DNA from: Rhynochetos jubatus
Taxonomy: Eukaryota > Chordata > Aves > Eurypygiformes > Rhynochetidae
Length of the DNA: 64,000 bases
Direction: 5' to 3'
NCBI GenBank assembly: GCA_027574665.1
Contig: CM050666.1
Coordinates: forward strand, 7,626,001 to 7,690,000
Position 1 is the stretch's first letter; the number at the start of each line of letters is the position of its first letter. Both the position numbers and the translations under genes were made by a program. Under the pieces are notes generated by a model. It searched no databases. It saw only the letters and a list, made by a program, of their open reading frames with translations, and was not told the DNA's origin. Positions 48,831 through 56,321 of the stretch are shown here, piece after piece.

Positions 48831-49930
48831 GTCTGTCTTTGCCCACGGACATACACAGCAATTGTACTCCTTTGGCAGATCCTGCAGCACTGACTGTCTC
48901 TGACTGTCAGCTGACAAGCAAAACACCCACTGATGGGCCAGGCGCCACCTGAACGTGAAGCGGAGCGTGAAGTAGTTGTGCAGGTGGAGTAATAAATCTC
49001 ATTGTTGCTGATTTTTGCTCCTGTTTCTCTTGGTTAATGTGCCATTTCGTGTCTTTAGGCCACACTTTCACTTCTGCTTCATGCTGACTGTTGGGTTGCA
49101 AGCTTTGGAAAGTGGGCCAGCACACATCTCCTTCGCCGCATCACAGTCCCTTTCATTAAGGTACGCAGCATGCAAATAATTGCTGCTTGGCATCCAAGTG
49201 ACCTCTGTTGAAACAGGAATGATGTTCCCGTTTCAGACACTTTGGAGCTATTTGGAAGTCTTCCATCCTAGGATAGTACGCTGCCCCTTAGCTGAATTTC
49301 CTCTTTCTGTTACGCTTCCAGCTAGAATTCTGTAGCTTTGACATTTTTAAAATCCCAGTCTTCAATCACTGCTTGAGACCCTGAGCTGAATCTCACATTC
49401 TGGCTATATTAACTGCGTTTGGTATCTATGCAGCTAGCAGAGGCTGAGCCAGCCAGCCAATAATAATACTTCTTGCAAATTGTTTGATTAGATTGCGATT
49501 TCTTGGATAAGGTACTGCTGCATGATTAAGAGGAATCTCTGCGTCTCCTAGTCTGTGAGCCAACACAATGACACAGATTCCTTTGTCAAGACCATCCCTT
49601 TTTCCTCCGTTGTTAACACTTCTGTTGCAAAACTGCACTTTGCAGATCGGCGTTCTGCAAGAGCTTACTGGGCTCTGGAGGTTCAGCTGTCGTCATGTCT
49701 TCCTTTGAAACTTCTATCACATTAAAGGGGACCGTTCTCCTCCTCTGCCATCAGTCAGCTCTCCCTCAAAGAAACCATACGCATCTGTGTCTCAAAAGAT
49801 ACAAAACACCTTCTCCAGTAGTTAGAGGAAGCTCTACTTCAGGGTGCTTATTAGGACCATCCAAAGGGTCATAGCTATGTTGAGCTAAGAATACTCTAAA
49901 TTTTGCAGGTTGTTGTCTTGGAGACTCTAA
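48831..49930 (-). pseudogene. Decayed RIM-binding protein gene, RIMBP3-like
   Basis: On the minus strand, going leftwards from 49,930, the frame PAKFRVFLAQHSYDPLDGPN / KHPEVELPLTTGE (to about 49,811) matches the first SH3 domain of RIM-binding proteins. After a frameshift, DAYGFFEGELTDGRGG (about 49,780-49,735) matches the DxDGFYEGExxDGRRG core. After another, VPFNVIEVSKED (about 49,730-49,695) matches the domain end. Next come VPYPRNRNLIKQFARSIIIG (about 49,520-49,458), the start of the first fibronectin-III repeat, then EVTWMPSSNYLHAAYLNERD (about 49,207-49,150), HEAEVKV, and PLHVQVAPGPSVGVLLVSW with SAAGSAKGVQ (to about 48,865), which enter the second repeat. Stops and frameshifts exclude a functional protein. 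The AQ and HPE residues, and GVLLVSW, are closer to RIMBP3 than to RIMBP1/2 as I remember them. No introns are seen across these domains, as expected for RIMBP3. N-terminal coiled-coil and C-terminal SH3 domains are not recognisable. RIMBP3 acts in spermatid shaping in mammals. Confidence 0.8.
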
Positions 49931-52100
49931 GATAAAGGGATGTTACTGATTCCTGTGTCTCATTTAGTGCCCTCGTCTGAAAGAAGTCAAGACCTGATCG
50001 CCTTGGAAGTGCTCTCGTGTAGCTGTGTGGATCTTCCTTCCCATTGCTCGGTAGTGAAAGCAGCTTAGCATTCTTCTGCTTGAGCCACCTTGCCTCCTGC
50101 CACACGGCCAGAGAGCTTCCCTTCCTCAGAAGGCAGTTTGAAGGCCATTGCGTAGTCTCGCCAGGCCCTTCGGGACACTCTGGAGGTGGCTGTCCCTGCT
50201 GCCAGGCAGCAGGTCCTCGTGCTGCTCTGCTGCCTGCACACTGCTCTCCCCCAGGCCCACCGCTGCCTGCCCTCGTTCTGGCAGGGAGCCTGAGCCATGC
50301 AGCACCAGCTCTTCACCCACCGCCTCCAGCAGAAACTCCACGCTGTTCCATTCCTCCGGGAGGTGAGCATCTTTCAAACCCTGGCAGGTTTTCTGCTGCC
50401 CTGTGCAGTGGCTTTTGTGGGGAATGTCTGTATTTGCTGCAGTGCTGACTGGGAAGACTGAGGCTTGATCTGGCTGCTGGCAATATTTTTTTAATCTTCT
50501 TTCTTACCCTTTCCTTTATTTATTAAACTGTCTTTATCTTGACCAAAGAGCTTTCTCACTTTTGCTTTTCCTGGTCTCTCCTCCATCCTGCTGGGGAGGC
50601 AGGGAGCAGCCACACAGGTGCTCAGCTGCTGGCCAGGGTCAGCCCTCAGCAATGGCATTTTCAGGCCCTGTGTCCGCCAGGGACAGGACTGGCACAAAGG
50701 GAGAGCAGAGGTGGGATGTGATGGTTCCTTGGCCAGTTAGTGCTGGACAGGGCATGAGTGTGGAGTCCACATGTGCTGGATATTAAATTTAGCCCAGTAT
50801 TGGTGAACTACTGAATTTGCTATTGTCTCAATCCAGGTAATTGTACTACTAATTAGTATCTGTTACTGTACTGTTATTTAGAGATAAACAATTTACCTGT
50901 AAGGCTCTTGGTCTGGTGTGTGTTACAGTACCCTGAGCTGTAACTCAGCAGGGCCACCTGAAACCCTCACATCAGGACAGTCCTCCCAGCCCCTCACACT
51001 GGGGCAGGGGAGCAGCTCCTCAGGCACTGGCACCTGCCTGGCCTCAACATTCAGAGAAGACCCCAGGAGATCTGCCGTAACGTGCAATTAAATGGTCTTC
51101 CAAGAAATGGCACCTGTTTATCAGCCATCCTATCTCCTGGGTTATTCTGAGAGGGAAGCACTGCTGGCTTCCCAGGTTTTCCTAGCGAGAGATGGGCTTT
51201 TTCAATGTGATACTCAGTGTTTCTAGCACCATGAGACCCTGTCTCTGGTTCAGCTTGATAGAAGCCAATGCAGCATGAATAGAAAATTCACGTACTTGGA
51301 GCGTAAAGTTCAAAGTATAGTTGCTGCAATACTTTGTACATCACCATCTGTGTATCCGTTTCCAGCAGCACGCTTAAACGGTTGCTTTTGAAATATGGTG
51401 TAATCTAACAATGATTTTATTAAAGCTATTTTTATATGTTTTTCTACCAAAATTCTCTCAGCACAGTGATGAGACAATGAATTTCAAATGGTTTTGTAGC
51501 CCTGAGGACCTGTGGAGATGCTGGGCCCAGGTGAGGTCTGAGCAGAACTCTCACCCACCGAGCAATTCTCTATTTGCTCTGCGCCTGTTTGTGCAGCGCT
51601 GACCCAGGCCTGGGTGCAGGCTCACATTTTCTTTCGTTATAAGGCAGCCGAAAGCAGGCTGTTAAGCGTTATTTTTCTACATAAACAAATTCCTACATAG
51701 CCCATGAGGTGTTACGTGATCACAGGTGGAAGGGGAAGCAATTCACAAAGTTAGGAGTGAAACACATCAGCTGTGAGTTGGTATATCCATAGTACTGGAA
51801 AAGCTCGAGAACCTACCAGGGCCTGTGCAGTGTTCACTGATTCCAGCTCAAGTTATGGATTTACTGTTAGTGCAAAGGAAATCACAGAACTCCTCTGGTT
51901 TTTTTCCCTTGGAGGCAAAGGGCACTTAATGTATTTAGTTTGCATGAGCAGTTAAGAAATGCTGCCTTCAAGAGAAAAGGGGTCTGTATAGGACAGCATC
52001 ACTTTAAGTGATTAAGATCCATTTAATGTGGTTTGAATTAATTAAAATCAGTTTGAAATCTGAATGCTGTCTTTATTCTACAAACCAGCATGTCCAAGGA
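49931..52100. other. Gene-free interval; may hold unrecognisable 5' parts of the RIMBP3-like relic
   Basis: Open frames on the minus strand at 50,126-50,377 and 49,896-50,105 lie just upstream of the SH3 relic in its direction of transcription. They could be decayed linker or coiled-coil sequence, but I cannot match them to the family. The region 50,150-50,360 is GC-richer than its surroundings. No other features are recognised. Confidence 0.35.
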
Positions 52101-52775
52101 ACCTTGAATGTAAGGAGTGTCGGGTCGGACCAGAACAAGAGGCCATCTAGCCCACTCATCTCTCCCTGTCCACAGCACTAGGGGATGCCTTATTTAGGGA
52201 CCAGCATGCAAGCCCACAGTCATCTTCTCGTACTCCCAAGGGTCCATAATTATGAATGGGCATCAATTAGATATTGGATGGTGATTCCATGCCTATTCTC
52301 TTTTTTATCTGTTTATAGACCTGTTGCCCAGCCTGACTAGTTTCTTTTTGAACCTGCTGACTATTGCCTTTACTACAGCCTGTGTAGGGAGTTCCAGGCA
52401 TTAATTACCTGCTGTGAAAAAAGGTACTGTCCTTTGGCTGTTAGTAATGCCCAATTAATCTCACTGTGTGCACCCTCCTTCTAGCATTGTTAGAGCTGAT
52501 AAATAACAACTTTGTCTTCACCTTAGCCACTGCCTTTATGATTTTGTAAGCCCTGATCATATCTTTTCTCAGCCTTCTCCTCTGCAGGCGGAAGAGCCCC
52601 AGCCGATTCAGTCTCTCTTACACGGCAGTATTCCACACTCTTGAACACTGCATCTGCCCTTCTCTTTGCCTTCCCTAATTCTGCTGTGTTCTGTATTCTT
52701 CCTGAGATCTGCAGACCTGTCCCTCTTGTAAGCAAGACGTGGGGGTACCAAGGTTTCACACAGCAACGAAATTCC
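52101..52775 (-). mobile_element. Older CR1 LINE, 3' portion
   Basis: On the + strand the antisense of an old CR1 subfamily is visible: GGTCGGACCAGAACAAGAGGCCATCTAGCCCA near the 3' end. It continues through GTAGGGAGTTCCAGGCATTAATTACC, CCCTGATCATATCTTTTCTCAGCC, CTCCTCTGCAGGCGGAAGAGCCCCAG and ATTCTTCCTGAGATCTGCAGACC. About 670 bases, heavily diverged. The left border is near 52,105 and the right border is approximate. Confidence 0.8.
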
Positions 52776-54285
52776 TCTTCCCTCCTCCCCTTCAATTTTC
52801 ATGAGTCTTTTTCTTTTCTTTCAGATGGCTGTTTCATACCAGTAAATGGGCAAGGAGACTCGTTCGTTATGTTAAAGTTTAAGGGCTGGGCTGGCTTGTG
52901 GCTCACCTGTTCAGAAAGTCTGTTCACGCTTTTTTTTTTAAGTTGAACAGTTACATTCCTTAAAACAGTGGGAATGTGGTAACTCTTATCTTGGGAGTGG
53001 GCAAGTATAAATGCAGCATCCAGTCCCTTGAGGATATCACAGCATAAGCACTAAAACTTGTATTCTGGACACTCTTAACTGTCAAGTAAAATAACGGACA
53101 CGACCTGGAAAACACACCAAAAAACAGGTTAAAAAATTCAGAACCATCTGCAAAACTCAATATAACTAATGACCCGGTTCCTGTTGCAAACAGGAAAGTA
53201 AGAGGTTGATGAAATTCTGTCTGAAAGGAAATTCCTGCTGCTTCTTCAAGGCTGTACGACAGCATGCTATGACTGCCAGAGACTGGCATCCAGGCGAGAT
53301 CCAGCAATGAGCATGGTTGCACGGCCCTTGTTCGAAACCAAGATACACATCAGCATCATCAGATCTGCTCTGGGTCCCATCTGAAACCAGACACCGACAG
53401 GATCCCGGATAGTGGGGGCAGGCAGTGAAATGTGCCTAGTTCCGTGTAAACTTCTCGAACACCCTGCTGTAATCAAGGGTTTCAACACTGAGTGGCAATT
53501 GGTGAGGACAGCTACACTCAACAAGGATTTCTTAAGAACTGGCTGGGCTATTGTTAGTTATAGTGTGGGTGGTATTTTTTCTTGTCAAAGGAAATGCGGA
53601 TTATCTTATAATTATCCCAGATACTTCTGACACTCTCTTACAAGCTATAAATTCATGGATTAAAATTACAGATAGTAAACTCGGAATTCCCTGTGGTGCT
53701 TCTAGTATTGTCATTTGTGTGTGGCGGCTATGTGTCGCAGTGCAGGTGAGGGCCTCAATAACTATTTTGAGGGAAAAAGTATTTAGAGAATACTCAAAGA
53801 CATATGGTTGTCTTGGGAAATTATGCAGTCAGATAAAGAGGAGATGGAGATATGAACAGAGTTTTGGCAAATAAAGAAATCGCGTTAATGTCTGCATCAG
53901 CTTGGTTTCATATCTGTAGACATCTGGAAATCAAGTTGTAAGAACTGTTCTTCCAAGTTACCATGGTATCACATTTAGATATTTCTAAATTTCAGAATCA
54001 TATAACCTGAACTAGCCCTTTTATCAGATGTCAGCATTTTAAAATCTTCACCACCAGCACCACGTCATGAATCCTCAGTGTCTCTGCCCCAGCAGGTGCG
54101 TGGGTAACTTCCCCAGCCAGTCAGCGCATGTGCTTGCCACTTCACCGGGATGGTCTGCCCTTTGCTTCCTCGGGTGAGATGGAGTCAGCAACCTTTGAAT
54201 ATCTAATAGAAGAAAGTTACAGTATTAAACATCCTTGAAGGTCCAAATACAATGATTTACAAACTCTAATAGTACCTGTATGTAG
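52776..54285. other. Gene-free interval with unexplained open stretches
   Basis: Opposed open frames of about 107-120 codons (53,551-53,874 on +, 52,960-53,322 on -) contain hydrophobic runs but no motif I recognise. They lack splice context. They may be chance or very old transposon sequence. Confidence 0.35.
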
Positions 54286-54632
54286 TAGACTCATAGAATC
54301 ACAGACTGGTTTGGGTTGAGACCTTAAAGATCATCCAGTGCCACCCCCTGCCATGGGCAGGGACACCCTCCACTAGCCCAGGTTGCTCCAAGCCTCATCC
54401 AGCCTGGTCTGGGACACTCCCAGGGATGGGGCACCCACAGCTTCTCTGGGCAACCTGTCCCAGTGCTCCCCACCCTCTCCAGGAAGAACTTCTTCCTGAT
54501 ATCCAATCTAAATCTCCCCGCTTTCAGTTTAAACCCGTTACCCCCTGTCTTGTCACTACAGGCCCTTGTAAACCCCCCCCCCCCCAGCTTCCTTGTAGCC
54601 CCTTCAGGTACTGGAAGGTGCTGTAAGGTAGG
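54286..54632 (-). mobile_element. CR1 LINE, 3' end, antisense
   Basis: The + strand starts CATAGAATCACAGACTGG, continues GGTTTGGGTTGAGACCTTAAAGATCATCCAG and the CCATGGGCAGGGACACCCTCCACTAG block, and runs to about GGTACTGGAAGG. About 345 bases, well preserved, 5'-truncated. A C-run at 54,575-54,587 corresponds in position to the G-run of the sense copy at 46.6 kb. Confidence 0.95.
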
Positions 54633-54644
54633 TGAGTGTTGTTT

Positions 54645-54850
54645 CCCATGGATGCTGTGTAGCTTAATTAACAAGTGTTAATTGAGTTTTGGAGCAATAA
54701 GCACTGTATTAATGCAAAGCATTGATTATCAAATAGGAAATAATTTTAAGATAGCATACTAGAATCCTGTGCTTTGTAATTAACAACTTTTTTGCATATT
54801 TATGAGCGTTTGAAAGCTTCTTGTAACCACGACATTTCCCCTTTCAGGTT
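54645..54850. promoter_or_regulatory. Conserved-element-like AT-rich block
   Basis: Unique AT-rich sequence with TTAATTGAG, ATTAATGCAAAG, TGATTATC, TTGTAATTAAC and TTTTGCATATTTATGAG motifs and no open frame. It lies about 1 kb upstream of the UBE2L3 CpG island. It could be an upstream regulatory element. Confidence 0.3.
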
Positions 54851-55660
54851 GTGTGAGCCTGTCAAGCTTACTGTAGAGCTTAGAACTTTCAGGTGACAAA
54901 AGTAGCTTTTCTAGAGGACAAACGTTAGATCAAGTGAGGACATCAGAGAGGGAGGGGAAGAGGGGAAATAAGGCCACGCATTGGCCGAGCAGATCTTGGA
55001 GTAATTCCTGAGTGCACTGTGTCAACAGAGCATGGTTTAGGGAGCGAGTCAGGTGCCTGGTGGCATTTTAGATGTCACACAGTATACTAACTTGGGTCCC
55101 GTGTCATACCTGCTGGCCCTGTGCCGTGGGCACCTGCAGTGACACGGGTGCCTGTAGGTAGGCATCTGCACTGCTCCTACAGCGGTTGCTAGAGGCCAGC
55201 TGGGGAGGACCTGAGCTGGAGAGCAGCTACAATTAGAGCTCCACCGAAGAGCTAAAAAGCACGTGGCAAATTACAGTCCTGATTAACACTGACAGTGACA
55301 TTATGTGCTCTTCCCCAGCTCTCCTTTCTCTGGGAGATTGCGGCAGGCTGGAAGCTGGGGGTGAGCCTGGGTTGAAGCGGTCATGGCGAGGCCAGCGATG
55401 TGCTGGGGGTGGGTTTATCAGAGACCAGCAGGTCTGGGGCTGGTTTCTGTGGGTCAGGTACCGCTCCTGGAACCCCCTTCCCCTCTCCTCGGAGAGTATT
55501 GTAAGAAACTAAGAAATAAAGGGTTGTGAAGGTGAACGTAACGTGGGATGTTTGATAAAACCTGTTACTACGGGCGGTTGTCTCTTTCCCCACGGGTAAG
55601 CCGATACCGAATTTGGGGTGATGCACAGGAAATAAGCCACGCTAACATTTTAAACCATTG
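54851..55660. other. Gene-free UBE2L3 upstream flank
   Basis: No exon is recognised. A + strand AATAAA occurs at 55,516-55,521 without a recognisable transcript body. No repeat is recognised. Confidence 0.4.
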
Positions 55661-55668
55661 ACAGACGC

Positions 55669-55678
55669 GTATAAAAAC
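55669..55678 (+). promoter_or_regulatory. TATA-box-like element upstream of the minisatellite
   Basis: CGTATAAAAAC resembles a TATA box. If used, initiation near 55,700 would put the whole 9-bp minisatellite into the UBE2L3 5' UTR. CpG-island housekeeping promoters are usually TATA-less, so this may be chance. Confidence 0.3.
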
Positions 55679-55718
55679 ACAGCCGGGCAGAAGGCAGCAC
55701 CCAGCCCCGACGGGTGCC

Positions 55719-55889
55719 GGGCTCTGAGGGCTCTGAGGGCTCTGAGGGCTCTGAGGGCTCTGAGGGCTCTGAGGGCTCTGAGGGCTCTGAGGGCTCTGAG
55801 GGCTCTGAGGGCTCTGAGGGCTCTGAGGGCTCTGAGGGCTCTGAGGGCTCTGAGGGCTCTGAGGGCTCTGAGGGCTCTGAGGGCTCTGA
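55719..55889. repeat. 19-copy perfect 9-bp minisatellite (GGGCTCTGA)
   Basis: Exactly 171 bases: 19 head-to-tail GGGCTCTGA units without a single mismatch. It ends about 100 bases before the UBE2L3 start codon. Each unit offers one GGG run with a 6-nt spacer, so any four adjacent units meet the G3N1-7 quadruplex rule on the + strand. As the unit is a multiple of three without stops in either direction, all six frames are open, giving artefactual repeat peptides (EGS, ALR, PSE). Perfect identity implies recent expansion or homogenisation, and likely length variation between individuals. Confidence 0.98.
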
Positions 55890-55949
55890 GGGCGCGGTGC
55901 CGCGGGGAGCCCGCCCCAGGAAGCGCAGGGCTGTAGCGCCCTGCCCGCC

Positions 55950-55967
55950 GCCGCCATGCATTGTGGG
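55950..55967 (+). promoter_or_regulatory. ZNF143/STAF-like site
   Basis: GCCGCCATGCATTGTGGG resembles the ZNF143 consensus CCCAxxATGCAxTGTGG, a frequent element of housekeeping CpG-island promoters placed within 50 bases of the start site. The 5' half is a partial match. It contains the upstream ATG described separately. Confidence 0.45.
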
Positions 55968-55984
55968 GCGGCAGCAGCAGAACC

Positions 55985-55996
55985 AAGATGGCGGCC
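55985..55996 (+). promoter_or_regulatory. YY1 site overlapping the UBE2L3 start codon
   Basis: AAGATGGCGGCC is a full YY1 consensus whose internal ATG is the UBE2L3 initiator. YY1 sites just downstream of the transcription start that double as the start codon are a known arrangement in housekeeping genes. They often fix the start site 10-60 bases upstream. Confidence 0.7.
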
Positions 55997-56014
55997 AGCA
56001 GGAGGCTGATGAAG
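55988..56014 (+). CDS. UBE2L3: UBE2L3 exon 1 (coding part), ubiquitin-conjugating enzyme E2 L3
   Basis: Nine codons, ATG GCG GCC AGC AGG AGG CTG ATG AAG, read MAASRRLMK, the exact start of vertebrate UBE2L3 (UBCH7), followed at once by the splice donor GTAACA. As I recall, the known gene also breaks after this lysine. The start has a strong context (A at -3, G at +4). UBE2L3 is a 154-residue cytosolic and nuclear E2 that receives ubiquitin from E1 on its active cysteine and passes it only to HECT and RBR E3 ligases such as parkin and HOIP. The catalytic core lies in later exons, which are beyond the right edge of the window. An out-of-frame upstream ATG at 55,956 overlaps this start. The short peptide alone would be weak evidence, but peptide, donor, CpG island and neighbouring RIMBP3-like relic agree. 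Confidence 0.93.
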
Positions 56015-56250
56015 GTAACAGGCAGCGCCTCGCCGGGAAAGGCCGGCGGGCGGGCGGTAGCGGGTACTCCTTTTCCCTCCCGGCGCCCCTCTGGCTACGG
56101 AGGGTCGCCTCTCCGGCCGCGGCTCGGCGCAGCGGCCTCCTTCTTTCCACTCAGTGGCACCTCGGGCTGGAGCGACCGGAACGGGAGCAGCCGGCACCTA
56201 GGCCGCGGCCGTGAGGGGCCTCGCTGTCTCCCCCAGCCGCCGCCCCGGGG

Positions 56251-56321
56251 CCCGGCGGCAACCGCCGAGCGCCCCAGCCCAGCCAAAGGCTGGGCTGGGG
56301 CGCTCGGCGGTTGTCGCCGGC
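56251..56321. repeat. Near-perfect inverted repeat, 33-bp arms, 3-nt loop
   Basis: The left arm 56,252-56,284 and right arm 56,288-56,320 are reverse complements except for one position, which is a G/T pair (G-U in RNA). The loop is AAA. The arms contain AACCGCCGAGCG/CGCTCGGCGGTT and CCCCAGCCCAGCC/GGCTGGGCTGGGG. It lies 237 bases downstream of the UBE2L3 exon-1 donor, inside the CpG island. Transcribed from either strand it gives a very stable hairpin. It could be a natural cruciform or hairpin element, or a fold-back artefact of library preparation or assembly. Confidence 0.95.

Noticed and set aside
49896-50377. RIMBP3 N-terminal coiled coil upstream of the SH3 relic
   Set aside because: Open frames exist but I could not align them to the family's coiled coil, so they were left out of the pseudogene limits.
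53551-53874. Possible retroviral envelope-like hydrophobic frame
   Set aside because: No LTRs, primer-binding site or retroviral motif could be identified around it; too weak to call.
55719-55889. CRISPR-like array
   Set aside because: The repeats are contiguous 9-mers without spacers, in a vertebrate promoter.
55568-56214. Open frames of up to 209 codons across the 9-bp minisatellite (EGS, ALR and PSE repeats)
   Set aside because: The unit is three codons long without stops, so all six frames are open by construction.
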